Positions 17,393-27,230 of a stretch of 64,000 nucleotides of DNA are shown here, piece by piece. Below the pieces are notes generated by a model. It saw nothing but the letters and a program-made list of their open reading frames with translations, was not told the DNA's origin and did not search any database. Origin of the DNA: Moritella sp. F3 (lineage in GTDB: Bacteria; Pseudomonadota; Gammaproteobacteria; Enterobacterales; Moritellaceae); NCBI RefSeq assembly GCF_015082335.1, contig NZ_BLRL01000005.1:62001-126000 (forward strand). Reading direction: 5' to 3'. Every line of letters starts with the position of its first letter. Position 1 is the first letter of the stretch. Position numbers and translations under genes: made by a program.

Positions 17393-18775
17393 ATGTCAGA
17401 AGCGACAGCCTTAAGTCTTATTCCACCTGTGGTGGTTTTGGTGTTAGCCGTTGTATTACGACGTCCTATCCTTTCGTTGGTTATTGGTTCATTTGTCGGA
17501 CTCATGTTAATTGAGTCTACTAGTGCGTTAACCAGTTTTTCTGCGATATCCCTCTCTGTGATGACAGATGAGACTATCGGTTGGCTTATTTTAGTCTGCG
17601 GCGGTTTTGGTGCCCTCATTGCGTTACTCGTTAAAACGGGTGGATCGATGGCATTTGGACGTTATGCGATGAAATTTGCCAAAGGGCCTAAATCGTCTTT
17701 GTTAATGACATTTTTATTAGGCGTCGCTATTTTTATCGACGACTATTTAAACGCATTAACGGTTGGCTCAACAATGAAGCGCGTGACTGATAAGTTTAAA
17801 GTGTCTCGCGAAATGCTTGCTTATGTTGTTGACTCTACTGCGGCACCTATTTGTGTATTAGTACCCTTATCGACATGGGCTGTGTTTTTCGGCGGTTTAC
17901 TTGTCGACAACGGTATTGCTGCTGAAGGGCAAGGCATCGCGGTCTACATGGGGGCAATTCCTTATATGTTATACGCGTGGCTTTCGGTGATCATGGTGAT
18001 ATTAGTGATTGTCGGTATCGTGCCTGAATTTGGGCCGATGAAGAAAGCACAGTTAGCAGCTGCGCAAGGTGTACCGGCTTTGGTTCAAGTTGATTTAGAC
18101 GAGATCCAAACCTCGGATGAATACGCACTTAAAGCCATTGAGGATGAATTTAAGCATGCTGACGACACTGGTAAGTTACATAACTTTGTTGTGCCTATTC
18201 TATTGTTAGTTGGCTTTACTGTGTATTTTGACATTGATGTTTTAATGGGGCTGTTAGCGACATTAGTCATTACATTGCCGTTTTATGCCGTGCAAAAAAT
18301 CATGCCTTTAGCTGAAATGATGGAGCAAATGATTGATGGTTTTAAATCGATGTTACCGGCGATTTGCACCGTTATTGCTGCTTTTATTTTTAAAGATGTG
18401 AGCGATCAATTACTGTTGTCACAATATGTAATTGAGAATTTAACGCCATTTATGACGCCGAAATTATTACCAGCAGTGGTATTTTTATCTATGTCTATAT
18501 TAGCGTTTGTTACTGGTTCTAGCTGGGGTATTTTTGCCGTTTCTATTCCAATTGTAATGCCGTTAGCACAATCGCTTAATGCGGATATTCCGTTAGTGAT
18601 TGGTGCACTATTATCGGCATCATCATTTGGCAGTCAGGCTTGTTTTTATTCTGACTCGACGGTGTTAGCGGCGCAAGGTTCTGATTGTAACTTGATGAGC
18701 CATGCTATAACGCAATTACCTTATACATTGATTGCGGCTGCGGTTACGTTTGTCGGATTTATCTGGCTTGCTTAA
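17393..18775 (+). CDS. Na+/H+ antiporter, NhaC family
   Basis: 460 residues with about 11-12 hydrophobic segments. Conserved polar membrane motifs include GVAIFIDDYLNALTVGSTMKRV, VDSTAAPICVLVPLSTWAVF, TGSSWGIFAVSIPIVMPL and GSQACFYSDSTVLAAQGSDCN. These are typical of NhaC-type transporters, which exchange Na+ for H+ or carry amino acids with Na+. The substrate cannot be fixed from sequence. It has its own promoter and terminator, so it is monocistronic. Confidence 0.88.
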   Translation: MSEATALSLIPPVVVLVLAVVLRRPILSLVIGSFVGLMLIESTSALTSFSAISLSVMTDETIGWLILVCGGFGALIALLVKTGGSMAFGRYAMKFAKGPKSSLLMTFLLGVAIFIDDYLNALTVGSTMKRVTDKFKVSREMLAYVVDSTAAPICVLVPLSTWAVFFGGLLVDNGIAAEGQGIAVYMGAIPYMLYAWLSVIMVILVIVGIVPEFGPMKKAQLAAAQGVPALVQVDLDEIQTSDEYALKAIEDEFKHADDTGKLHNFVVPILLLVGFTVYFDIDVLMGLLATLVITLPFYAVQKIMPLAEMMEQMIDGFKSMLPAICTVIAAFIFKDVSDQLLLSQYVIENLTPFMTPKLLPAVVFLSMSILAFVTGSSWGIFAVSIPIVMPLAQSLNADIPLVIGALLSASSFGSQACFYSDSTVLAAQGSDCNLMSHAITQLPYTLIAAAVTFVGFIWLA

Positions 18776-18799
18776 TCGTTAAACGCTGAATCAATAATT

Positions 18800-18831
18800 A
18801 AAGGTGCCGTATGTACGAATACGGCACCTTT
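18800..18831 (+). terminator. Rho-independent terminator after the antiporter gene
   Basis: A perfect 13-bp stem AAAGGTGCCGTAT/ATACGGCACCTTT with a 6-nt loop, 24 nt after the stop. Confidence 0.9.
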
Positions 18832-18964
18832 GTTAGATAATTAACATTCGTTCTCCGCAAAGATTTAAAATACAGCTTAATGAATTTTAGCAGAGCATTA
18901 TTACTGCTTAAATTTAACCCTCCTTATTTAATATCATTAATTTACAATTATTGAGCGTTTAGCC

Positions 18965-21838
18965 ATGAAAAAATCTCTCTCTTTTAGAGCGTTTATCACA
19001 ACTGTCTGTATCGCTATTATCTTATTGTTGAGCATTGTGCTAATTCGAGTCAGTATTAATCATTCACGTGAAGTGACTACCAGCCTTTCTGAAGATATAG
19101 TTGCAAGTCATGCTGAAGCGCTGACAGGCCGAATTGGCTTATTGGGTACGCCTTTGGCTACCTTGCTTGATACCTTAGCGTTTACCGATTTTGTCCATTC
19201 CACATTAGACGTAAAAGACCGTGTCTGGCTGGGAACATTAGCTAAAATATTGGCTAAAAGTCCGCATTTATCAACACTGTATTTTGGCGATGAAAACGGT
19301 AACTCCTTTGTTGTTAGGCCCATTTATGATGCGAGTGATCGTGGGCGGTTAAGTGCGCCTGAACATTCAGTGATTATGGTCGATTACAATCAGTTTAATG
19401 GCGAGCAAACCCGTATTTTCTTTGATAGAAATATGTTAGTTATTACCGAGTTTCTTTATGATAACGAAAATTATGATCCGCGCGTGAGACCTTGGTTTAT
19501 TGAAACTAAACAAGGTGGCAATATCAACGTGACAGAACCGTATTATTTTTACTTTTTCAAGCATTTTGGTATTACTTTTTCGCGTCGTTCGCTTGATGGT
19601 AAGAGTGTGATAGCGGCTGATTTCACGCTTGATTCACTTAACGATGTCATGGCTGAAATGGCCTATTCAGCAGATTCTAAAATATACTTATTTACGGCGA
19701 AAGAAAGCCTATTAGCAAGCAATCAAATAATTAAAACAGATGATCCCACCAAAAAAGTAGAGTTAAAGGATTTGGGGTTAAAAGCGTTTATTCCAAATTT
19801 AAGTCATGTGAATAGAGCTAAGGGTGAAAGCCGTCGTATTAATTGGCAAGGCCAGGAATGGCAGTTAATCATTACCCCGATGGTGATGAGTGAATATGAA
19901 ATTTTATACTTAGTGAACGTAGTCTCGTTAGAGTCGGTACTGGCGGATTCCAATGATTTTTATAATGACTTATTGTTGATCTCTTTAGCCGTGGTGGTGT
20001 TATCGCTATTGATTGTGATCATGGCGACTCGCCATGTGGTTCGTCCGCTAACGTTTCTAGCTAAATCATTGAAAGATATACAGCGATTTAGTTTTAAAAG
20101 ACGTCCGTATAAGAGTTCCGGCATCACAGAAATAGATCAAATAAACGAAACCATGCTGATGATGGAAGAAGTGTTATTTAACTTTATTCAAAACCTGAAA
20201 CAGGTCGCACGCTCAACGGCGCCAGAAGAGATGTCATCGTCATTGGTGTTGCAGGTTCAAGATATTTTAAAATCAGATGATTGCTTGCTGTTTACGAACT
20301 CGTTGCAGTCTCGAGCTGAGTTTTCATTAGCCGCAAAAATGGGTGAATATGGCCAGATGAATTTACAAGCACTGTTCGACAGTAATCCTGCTGCTTTTGA
20401 ACAAACTATATATGAGTTGAGCTCAAGTGAAATACAATTGCTGTCAACGCAACATCACGCTGGTTTTATTATGCCGCTGTTTAATCGCAATAAGCAAAAT
20501 ATCGGTGCGCTGTTGATTTGTTTTAACGACAAAGTGAATGCTGATATTCGTGGTCGACTCGCATTTGTGCAAGAATTTATCGGTTTTAACGAACTGGTGT
20601 TAGAACACTTAGAAACAGCCGAGGCACAAACGAATTTATTCCATGCTTTTGTGATGATGACCGCCAGTGCCGTTGACGTTAAGTCAGCTTATACCGGTGA
20701 ACATTGTAAGCGTGTACCTGACATTACGCAGATGTTGGCGGAGAAGATGGTGGCGGATAAGGGGACATTTGCAAACTTTGATATGAATAAAAAGCAATGG
20801 GAAGAGCTGTTGTTGGCCGCTTGGTTACATGATTGTGGCAAGGTATCAACACCAGACTTTATCATGGATAAATCGACCAAGCTGGAAACTGTTTATGATC
20901 GCATTCATGAGGTCAGAATGCGCTATGAAGTGCTAAAACGTGATGCCGAAATAGGTTATTTAGAATCTGTACTTGAGGGTAATGATAAGCTAGATGCACA
21001 AGCACAATGTGAGCAGCTAAAACTAACGTTGGATAATGAGTTTGCTTTTGTCGCAGATTGTAATCTCGGCAGTGAATTTATGGCGGATGATAAGATTGCA
21101 CGTTTGGAGCAACTCGCACAACGTACCTGGTTACGTACTTTACCTGATGATATTGGCATTTCTCACCAAGAAAAAGTGAAAAAAGTAGCACAACGATTAC
21201 CTGCAGTTGAAACTGTACTTACTAATAAAACTGAACATTTATATGCTTGGGATGAGAAGAAGAAGTTGCAAGTTAATGGTTTAAGAGACTTTAAAATCAA
21301 GCAGCCAATGTATCAATATAACCGTGGTGAGTTATATAACTTAGGCATTAAAGCGGGGACGTTAACAGTGGAAGATCGTTACAATATTAATGAACATATC
21401 GTGCAAACTTATATGATGCTAGATCAACTGCCATACCCTGAGCATTTAAAAAATGTTCCGATTATTGCCGGTAGTCATCACGAACGTATTGACGGTAAAG
21501 GTTACCCATTAGAGTTGGCTGGTGAACAGATACCGTTGCAAGGCCGCATCATAGCGGTCGCTGATGTTTTTGAAGCCTTAACGGCATCAGATCGTCCCTA
21601 CAAAGAGGCAAAACCGTTAAGCTTAGCGCTAAAAATCATGGCTAATATGGTAAAAGATAAGCACCTAGATAGGGAATTATTTGACTTGTTCCTAACGACT
21701 GGCGTATACAGTCAATACGCAACCGAATATTTACCATCGCAGCAGATTGATATTGTTGATATTGATAGTATTCGTGGCATTTATCTTCCAACGAACGATG
21801 ACGATTCATTGAGCGCTAAGCAAAAGGTTACCACTTGA
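18965..21838 (+). CDS. dCache sensor with HD-GYP cyclic-di-GMP phosphodiesterase
   Basis: 957 residues. One membrane helix (~10-28), a periplasmic double-Cache domain (~40-330; note [12 protein letters not shown]), a second helix (~335-357), a HAMP-like stretch, a GAF-like region (~430-550) and a catalytic HD-GYP half. The HD pair is in WLHDCGK (~residue 622) and the GYP signature is [11 protein letters not shown] (~838). It would hydrolyse cyclic-di-GMP in response to a periplasmic ligand. The HD and GYP motifs are ~216 residues apart, far more than the usual ~60, so the domain carries a large insertion. Confidence 0.9.
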   Translation: MKKSLSFRAFITTVCIAIILLLSIVLIRVSINHSREVTTSLSEDIVASHAEALTGRIGLLGTPLATLLDTLAFTDFVHSTLDVKDRVWLGTLAKILAKSPHLSTLYFGDENGNSFVVRPIYDASDRGRLSAPEHSVIMVDYNQFNGEQTRIFFDRNMLVITEFLYDNENYDPRVRPWFIETKQGGNINVTEPYYFYFFKHFGITFSRRSLDGKSVIAADFTLDSLNDVMAEMAYSADSKIYLFTAKESLLASNQIIKTDDPTKKVELKDLGLKAFIPNLSHVNRAKGESRRINWQGQEWQLIITPMVMSEYEILYLVNVVSLESVLADSNDFYNDLLLISLAVVVLSLLIVIMATRHVVRPLTFLAKSLKDIQRFSFKRRPYKSSGITEIDQINETMLMMEEVLFNFIQNLKQVARSTAPEEMSSSLVLQVQDILKSDDCLLFTNSLQSRAEFSLAAKMGEYGQMNLQALFDSNPAAFEQTIYELSSSEIQLLSTQHHAGFIMPLFNRNKQNIGALLICFNDKVNADIRGRLAFVQEFIGFNELVLEHLETAEAQTNLFHAFVMMTASAVDVKSAYTGEHCKRVPDITQMLAEKMVADKGTFANFDMNKKQWEELLLAAWLHDCGKVSTPDFIMDKSTKLETVYDRIHEVRMRYEVLKRDAEIGYLESVLEGNDKLDAQAQCEQLKLTLDNEFAFVADCNLGSEFMADDKIARLEQLAQRTWLRTLPDDIGISHQEKVKKVAQRLPAVETVLTNKTEHLYAWDEKKKLQVNGLRDFKIKQPMYQYNRGELYNLGIKAGTLTVEDRYNINEHIVQTYMMLDQLPYPEHLKNVPIIAGSHHERIDGKGYPLELAGEQIPLQGRIIAVADVFEALTASDRPYKEAKPLSLALKIMANMVKDKHLDRELFDLFLTTGVYSQYATEYLPSQQIDIVDIDSIRGIYLPTNDDDSLSAKQKVTT

Positions 21839-22722
21839 TCAACACCCATAAATTTACCCTCGCAGGCTGTTTAGCTATTTTATTATGGAGCACTATTGTT
21901 GGGCTTATTCGTAATGTAGCGGAGCAGCTCGGCCCGATTGGTGGCGCAGCTATGATTTATACCGTTAGTTCGGTATTTTTGTGGGTGTTTTTAGGCGCAC
22001 CTAAGCTGAAGCTTTTTCCTCCTCGCTATCTCCTGATTGGTGGTGGCTTGTTTGTGAGTTATGAAATTTGCTTATCACTAGCGCTGGGTATGGCGAATGA
22101 TCGCACCCAAGCTGTAGAGATGGGGGTGATTAATTATCTATGGCCTTCGTTAACTGTGTTGATGGCGGTGTTTATAAGCAATAAACCAGTTAATAAACTC
22201 TTGTATCCTGCTATTGCGTTGTCATTCTTTGGCGTTGCCTGGACGGTTGGCGGTGATGAAGGTATTTCGATTAGTCAGCTCACAAGTAATATAGCCACCA
22301 ACCCAGCAAGCTATTCTATGGCATTTTTTGGTGCCTTTATTTGGGCATTTTATTGTAATATCACTAAGAAACTGGCTAACGGTATGAACGGCATTACCTG
22401 GTTCTTTATTGGTACAGCGATAGCGCTGTGGATAAAGTATTTTATCAGTAATGAACCCGCGATGGAGTTTACTACCGAGGCGACGTTTGATTTGTTACTT
22501 GCCGGTATTGTCATGGGCAGTGGTTATGCGTTGTGGAATATTGGTATTCTCGGTGGGAATATGGTGTTTTTGGCGACGTTGTCGTATTTTACGCCTATTT
22601 TATCGACATTTTTTTCAGCGATGATACTTAATATCGAACTGACGACCAAATTTTGGCAAGGTGTGGTGATGGTCACTGTCGCCTCGTTAATATGCTGGTG
22701 GTTGACGCGTGAAAAGTCGTAA
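21835..22722 (+). CDS. yddG: Aromatic amino acid exporter YddG (DMT superfamily)
   Basis: 295 residues with ten hydrophobic segments and two EamA halves. The N-terminus ([33 protein letters not shown]) and [25 protein letters not shown] match YddG, an inner-membrane exporter of aromatic amino acids. It starts with TTG at 21835, overlapping the HD-GYP stop by 4 nt; AAGG lies 7 nt upstream. It is translationally coupled to the upstream gene. Confidence 0.88.
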   Translation: MINTHKFTLAGCLAILLWSTIVGLIRNVAEQLGPIGGAAMIYTVSSVFLWVFLGAPKLKLFPPRYLLIGGGLFVSYEICLSLALGMANDRTQAVEMGVINYLWPSLTVLMAVFISNKPVNKLLYPAIALSFFGVAWTVGGDEGISISQLTSNIATNPASYSMAFFGAFIWAFYCNITKKLANGMNGITWFFIGTAIALWIKYFISNEPAMEFTTEATFDLLLAGIVMGSGYALWNIGILGGNMVFLATLSYFTPILSTFFSAMILNIELTTKFWQGVVMVTVASLICWWLTREKS

Positions 22723-22776
22723 TAATGTCAATCTTGATATGAGAATATAAACATCACCTAAAGGGAGTTAGCATAG

Positions 22777-23082
22777 ATGATAACTTGTTATGTAAAGTAT
22801 GTGATTGATGCATCGAAGGTTAAAGAGTTTGAAGAATACGCTAAAATGTGGATACCGCTTGTAGAGACATTTGGCGGACAACACAGCGGTTATTTCTTAC
22901 CTTCAGAAGGGGCGAGCAATATCGCATTGGCTTTATTTTCGTTTCCAAGCTTAGCGGCTTATGAAGAATATCGCCTTAAATCAGTAGATGACGATGCATG
23001 CATTAAAGCGTTTCAATTTGCAGAAGATACAAACTGTATTGTGAGTTATGAACGTAGCTTTTTTAGACCGGTATTTAGTTAG
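22777..23082 (+). CDS. NIPSNAP family protein
   Basis: A 101-residue ferredoxin-fold dimeric barrel type: MITCYVKYVIDASKVKEFEEYAKMW, then ALFSFPSLAAYEEYRLK. NIPSNAP proteins lack an agreed enzymatic role in bacteria. GGGAG precedes the ATG. It lies 54 nt after yddG and 21 nt before the acetyltransferase, all on one strand. Confidence 0.85.
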   Translation: MITCYVKYVIDASKVKEFEEYAKMWIPLVETFGGQHSGYFLPSEGASNIALALFSFPSLAAYEEYRLKSVDDDACIKAFQFAEDTNCIVSYERSFFRPVFS

Positions 23083-23103
23083 TGTCATACAGGAGTTATA
23101 GTG

Positions 23104-23598
23104 ATGCTAGTTACTAGGCAGCTTAACTTACGTGCGTTTTCGCTATCTGATAAAGAGACTATGATTCATCTATTATCAGATACGGATTTTATGGCTTATT
23201 CGCCAACGGGCGTGATGACGATTTCTCAAGCTGAGCGCCGTTTTAGCTCACTTTTAAGTGCATTTAAGGATCATGGAATAGGTAAGCTGGCTGTGATTGA
23301 ACGGTCAAGCGGTGATCTTATTGGATATTGTGGAATCGAGTCATTTGAATACGAAAATGCTACCGCAGTAGAGTTAGGTTACCGTTTAAAGCTCTCAGCT
23401 AGAGGTAAAGGTTATGCGTTTGAAGCGAGCAAAGCTGTATTAGCATTTGCTACGCAACTTGGCTATCAGCGAGTATTTGCATTTACTGAACCTGATAATA
23501 CCCCCTCTCAACACATTCTCATTAAACTGGGATTCATGCTCCGTGAGCAAGGTGTTCATCAAGGCATGCCAATCCAATATTTTGAAAAGCTTTTTTAA
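23104..23598 (+). CDS. GNAT family N-acetyltransferase (RimJ/RimL-like)
   Basis: About 164 residues; starts at ATG 23104 (AGGAG 8 nt upstream) or GTG 23101. The pattern is that of RimJ/RimL-type acetyltransferases: TRQLNLRAFSLSD, ELGYRLKLSARGKGYAFEAS with the acetyl-CoA loop (R/Q-x-x-G-K/Y-G), and TEPDNTPSQHILIKLGF. The acceptor substrate is unknown. Likely co-transcribed with the NIPSNAP gene. Confidence 0.88.
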   Translation: MLVTRQLNLRAFSLSDKETMIHLLSDTDFMAYSPTGVMTISQAERRFSSLLSAFKDHGIGKLAVIERSSGDLIGYCGIESFEYENATAVELGYRLKLSARGKGYAFEASKAVLAFATQLGYQRVFAFTEPDNTPSQHILIKLGFMLREQGVHQGMPIQYFEKLF

Positions 23599-23679
23599 CT
23601 TATCCTATTAATATAATTCATTAAAATATGCCCTGTTAGAACTGTATTTATTTCCGAATTTAGCTGAGCATATTTAACG

Positions 23680-24951
23680 TCACTTTTTATTTGGCGTGTA
23701 AGGCTTATTAACCCATTGATCTCGGCCTAGAGACTTTGCTTCATAGAGGGCATCATCAGCGGCTTTAACGATGTTTTTAATCGTCGGTTCATTAAGCTCT
23801 TTCGCGAGCGTAGCACCGATACTGCAGGTTATCTGGATATCAGGTTGTTTTGGTATGTTAACTTGTCTGACACTCTCTAGTACGCGCTGTATTATATTTT
23901 CTAACTCTTCGTTTGAGACATGCTTTAAAATAATCGCAAACTCTTCCCCACCAATGCGAGCATGAAAATCGTTATCTTCAGGCAGTATTGCTGAAACGGC
24001 TTTTACGGTTGCCACTAAACATTCATCACCTACGTCATGGCCATATTGATCATTAATTTGTTTAAAGTGGTCGAAATCATAAATGATGATCGCTAGCGGT
24101 AGGCTATTTGAACATTTCTGATTGATGATATTGTCACTGAATTCTTCATATGAACGGCGGTTGGCAATTAATGTGAGTGAATCGGTATACGCCATTTTAT
24201 TTAATATGGTTGTGCGCATTTTTACTTTTCTGTCTAATTCTCGAGATAGGTGATGGGTTCGCTTTAAGGTGATAAACATGCATAGCAAGCTGATCACAGA
24301 AAAAGCCATAAAGATAATATAAGAGTATTGCACTGTTGAGGCGAGGGCATCGTCACCGCCATCTAAGGGGAGGGTGACATCAATCGCGCCGCGGATATCA
24401 CCGACCTGCCAATCTTTTTTGGGACTACCTGGATGGTAATTATGACAATCGACGCAGCTTTGTTCCATAAATATCGCTTCAGCGTGACGTAGTACCGTCA
24501 TTCCGCCTAGCTCTTCTATACGTTCAAATACCGGTGTTTCAGTAGTCAAGTTGCTAAGTGCGTCATGTTGAAAGTCATCTTGTGGCCCGCCAGTCAGCAT
24601 TCTACTTTTAAATGGATATTGGCTATAAGTATGTAATATAAGCCCTTCATTGGGGTTAGAGATACTTTCACCTAGCTCAATAGCGAATGTTGTCGGGTTA
24701 GGAATTGAGAGTGGTTTACCATGGTAGAGCGCTTCAACAGTAATGTCCGGGTGCGTTCTTAATGATGCAATATTTGCGCTATACGAAGTACGCGCTAAGT
24801 TGACGGTATGCGCGAGCGCTTCTGCGGTACGGCTGGCTAATACTGCTGATGCTGAATATTGAAGTTTTTGTACTGCAAATAAGGAGATACTGGCCATCAA
24901 CATGAATAGCACACTGAAAAAAGCAATGGTGTGTGTTTGGGTGATCTTCAT
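23680..24951 (-). CDS. Diguanylate cyclase with periplasmic c-heme (DUF3365-like) sensor
   Basis: 423 residues. Membrane helix ~8-28, a periplasmic domain resembling DUF3365/Tll0287 (~30-205) with a CVDCH haem-attachment motif (Cys166, Cys169, His170), a second helix ~208-230, then a GGDEF domain with an active GGEEF at 334-338. It makes cyclic-di-GMP, probably in response to redox state, nitric oxide or oxygen through haem. There is no RxxD product-inhibition site five residues before GGEEF, so feedback inhibition may be absent. Confidence 0.88.
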   Translation of the reverse strand: MKITQTHTIAFFSVLFMLMASISLFAVQKLQYSASAVLASRTAEALAHTVNLARTSYSANIASLRTHPDITVEALYHGKPLSIPNPTTFAIELGESISNPNEGLILHTYSQYPFKSRMLTGGPQDDFQHDALSNLTTETPVFERIEELGGMTVLRHAEAIFMEQSCVDCHNYHPGSPKKDWQVGDIRGAIDVTLPLDGGDDALASTVQYSYIIFMAFSVISLLCMFITLKRTHHLSRELDRKVKMRTTILNKMAYTDSLTLIANRRSYEEFSDNIINQKCSNSLPLAIIIYDFDHFKQINDQYGHDVGDECLVATVKAVSAILPEDNDFHARIGGEEFAIILKHVSNEELENIIQRVLESVRQVNIPKQPDIQITCSIGATLAKELNEPTIKNIVKAADDALYEAKSLGRDQWVNKPYTPNKK

Positions 24952-25023
24952 GTGACTTTACCCGCTTCAATGTTGAGGTTTTGGTTTGTAAATGCAATAG
25001 TAATTGATTTATTAAAATATTAT

Positions 25024-25038
25024 TGTGTAAATTACACA
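25024..25038. promoter_or_regulatory. 15-bp palindrome TGTGTAA-A-TTACACA
   Basis: A perfect 7-1-7 palindrome, an operator-like size, upstream of the diguanylate cyclase gene. I cannot assign a regulator; the core TGTAAATTACA recalls several unrelated dimer sites. Confidence 0.5.
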
Positions 25039-25073
25039 TAGGGTGACACACGGCACAGATATTCCTTGGCGTG

Positions 25074-25117
25074 ATTGGTTAACATAAATTATCTTGTCGT
25101 ATTTTATGTTAACCAAT
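25074..25117. repeat. 15-bp perfect inverted repeat with 14-nt spacer
   Basis: ATTGGTTAACATAAA (25074-25088) and its exact complement TTTATGTTAACCAAT (25103-25117). There is no T tract and no adjacent gene end, so a paired operator or cruciform-like element is more likely than a terminator. Confidence 0.7.
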
Positions 25118-25307
25118 GGAATGCTCAAAAAGTACACGTTAATCTTTGCTGCTAGCTATAATGTAATCATTATTTTTAGTATTTAGTTTGAATTTAAGCG
25201 AGGTATGACTGTCTAAAATCTAGGGTCTAAAACCACAAGGCTTAAACTTGTAGTATTAAATACAGTACTTAGCCATTTATTATTTATTCAGAGGCGTAGA
25301 GGATAAT

Positions 25308-25748
25308 ATGAGAACAATCGGTAATATAATCTGGTTTCTGTTTGGTGGTGCGGTCATGGGGTTAGCATGGGTACTATTTGGCGTATTAGCGTTTATTAGT
25401 ATTGTCGGCATTCCATGGGGGCGTTCTTGTTTTGTTATTGCTGGATTTTCTTTTTTCCCGTTTGGTAAAGAGGCCATATATCGTGATGAACTAACGCGAG
25501 CAGAAGATATTGGAACTGGTAGCTTTGGTTTTATTGGTAATGCGTTGTGGTTTATTTTTGCGGGTGTGTGGTTAGCACTTGGGCATGTAGCGTCGGCCAT
25601 AGCTTGTTTCGTGACGATTATTGGTATTCCGTTTGCCTTGCAGCATCTAAAATTAGCGGTTATTTCATTGGCGCCAATAGGGCAGACTATTGTTGATAAA
25701 GACGTCGCAGCAATGGCGCGTTATAAGAACAACAAGTTTAAGCTGTAA
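25308..25748 (+). CDS. yccF: YccF family inner-membrane protein
   Basis: 146 residues (E. coli YccF is 148) with duplicated YccF units: TIGNIIWFLFGGAVMGLAWVLFG...IVGIPWGRSCF and GNALWFIFAGVWLALGHV...IIGIPFALQHLKLA. Four membrane helices. Function is not established. AGAGG precedes the ATG. It has its own promoter region shared with the diguanylate cyclase. Confidence 0.92.
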   Translation: MRTIGNIIWFLFGGAVMGLAWVLFGVLAFISIVGIPWGRSCFVIAGFSFFPFGKEAIYRDELTRAEDIGTGSFGFIGNALWFIFAGVWLALGHVASAIACFVTIIGIPFALQHLKLAVISLAPIGQTIVDKDVAAMARYKNNKFKL

Positions 25749-25797
25749 ATTCACATAATTAGTCGCTATTAACTCGTTAACGATAAATAGACTTCAC

Positions 25798-25841
25798 GCA
25801 CCCGTTTAACCTCTTACTCTGCGGTTGGGTCAAACAGGTGC
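25798..25841. terminator. Probable hairpin between convergent yccF and kinase genes
   Basis: GCACCCGTTTAACC pairs with GGTCAAACAGGTGC at 12 of 14 positions. It lies midway between two convergent stops. The T tract is poor. Confidence 0.45.
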
Positions 25842-25861
25842 TTCCTTCATTGTTAAGCTAT

Positions 25862-27103
25862 CTACTGTGTTAGGCGTTGTGTTAGGCGCGTAAATGCTTC
25901 ACTATCGTGATCTGTTTCAACACTCACACTTAATAAATCATCAATAAAGTGCAGTAATGCTCGATTCTCAATTTGTTTCACTTGCGCTTGCTGTGTTTCC
26001 GTTAGCATGTGATACATGGTTGCTGCGCCAAAATCACCAAAGATGATATTCGCATCCACATCAAACAGGGTATTGTGCGCGTACAGATCACCGTGACAAA
26101 CTTGATTGTCGTGTAAATGGGTAAACACCTCATCCATTTGCGAGACGATCTTGTCAATTTGAGTGATAGATAAAGTAAAGTCAGTTGGGAAAGTATCACG
26201 CGTACAACTGTTAAAGCATGGTGGTAGCCCCAAGTTAGCGTAGTGTGCAGGGATCAAATTCATGATCAGGGCTAAGTAACCGTCTTCTTTTACTTGTGCT
26301 AATGATTGTACTAAGCTCGGGTGGTTACCTACTTTTAAACACGCTTGTAACTCATCTTCAGGATAACCATCACTGGTCACAGCACCTTTAAATACTTTGA
26401 CTGCAACTTCGTCTGGGAACTCTGTTTGTTGTCCATTCCAAACTGCTTTTGAGATCACGCCTGATGCGCCTTGGCCAAGTACGTTTTGTAATGTATAGCT
26501 TGATGAGGTTAACTGCGGCACGCTATCAATCGATACGTTAGCTTGGCTAAATGGATTACCAGAAAAGGCAAACCAAGCCAGTTTTGGTAAACCGAATAGC
26601 TGCTCTGGGCATTCAGTTAGGCGGTTAGCTGAAATACGCACTAGCTCTAGGTTATGACACTGAGACATTGTCTCTGGTAGAGCTGTCAAACAATTACCTG
26701 CTAGAGCAAGTTTTTGTAAACGCGGGCGTTCACCTAATGAGTCCGGTAATACTTCAAGACGGTTATCCGTTAAGATCAACCAGCGTAATTTCACTGGTAA
26801 TGACGTTTCCGGTACTTGGTTAATCTGGTTTGATTTAAAGCCAACCATTTCTAGGTTCGGGCATTGACCCAGTACTTCAGGCAAGGTGACAAACTGATTG
26901 TTTGAGGCAAACAAAATCTTTAACTTTGTTAACTGTGCAATCTCTACTGGCAGCGTTGTTAACTGGTTATTTGATAAGTCGAGGATCTCTAAACTATCGG
27001 CAAGTGACAAGATTTCCAGAGGAAAAGCGGTTAGGTTTTCTGATAATGTTAAACGCTTAATACCTGTTAGTTCACCAGATTTTAGCTGAGATAGAGTATG
27101 CAA
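25862..27103 (-). CDS. Leucine-rich-repeat protein kinase
   Basis: 413 residues. Residues ~15-185 contain about seven 23-residue leucine-rich repeats (LxxLxLSxNxLxxLP). Residues ~205-365 form a compact eukaryotic-like kinase: glycine loop LGQGASG (209-215), Lys236 in VAVKVF, catalytic HGDLYAHN (Asp339, Asn344) and DFGAA (Asp357). All key catalytic residues are present although the kinase lobe is short. No membrane segment. It is likely a cytoplasmic Ser/Thr kinase whose LRR face selects a partner. Targets are unknown. Confidence 0.9.
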   Translation of the reverse strand: MHTLSQLKSGELTGIKRLTLSENLTAFPLEILSLADSLEILDLSNNQLTTLPVEIAQLTKLKILFASNNQFVTLPEVLGQCPNLEMVGFKSNQINQVPETSLPVKLRWLILTDNRLEVLPDSLGERPRLQKLALAGNCLTALPETMSQCHNLELVRISANRLTECPEQLFGLPKLAWFAFSGNPFSQANVSIDSVPQLTSSSYTLQNVLGQGASGVISKAVWNGQQTEFPDEVAVKVFKGAVTSDGYPEDELQACLKVGNHPSLVQSLAQVKEDGYLALIMNLIPAHYANLGLPPCFNSCTRDTFPTDFTLSITQIDKIVSQMDEVFTHLHDNQVCHGDLYAHNTLFDVDANIIFGDFGAATMYHMLTETQQAQVKQIENRALLHFIDDLLSVSVETDHDSEAFTRLTQRLTQ

Positions 27104-27171
27104 AATGATTTAGCCCGTTGTTAGAATGATACAAAACGGGGGCTAGTTTACGCGAAAATTAAGTGAAAAGG

Positions 27172-27200
27172 GGGATTAACAAGATATTCTCATTAATCCC
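27172..27200 (-). terminator. Terminator of the siderophore-uptake operon
   Basis: An 8-bp stem GGGATTAA/TTAATCCC with a 13-nt loop; read on the minus strand it is followed by CCTTTTC. It lies just after the siderophore-interacting protein stop. Confidence 0.6.
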
Positions 27201-27230
27201 GTTTAATTTTTCGATCTTAAAATGAAATGA

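Larger units (their letters stand above)
24952..25307. other. Divergent control region, diguanylate cyclase-yccF
   Basis: 356 nt between divergent genes with two clear palindromes (listed separately) and no coding frame. The palindrome nearer the diguanylate cyclase is 73 nt upstream of its start; the larger one lies between the two promoter zones. Confidence 0.5.
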
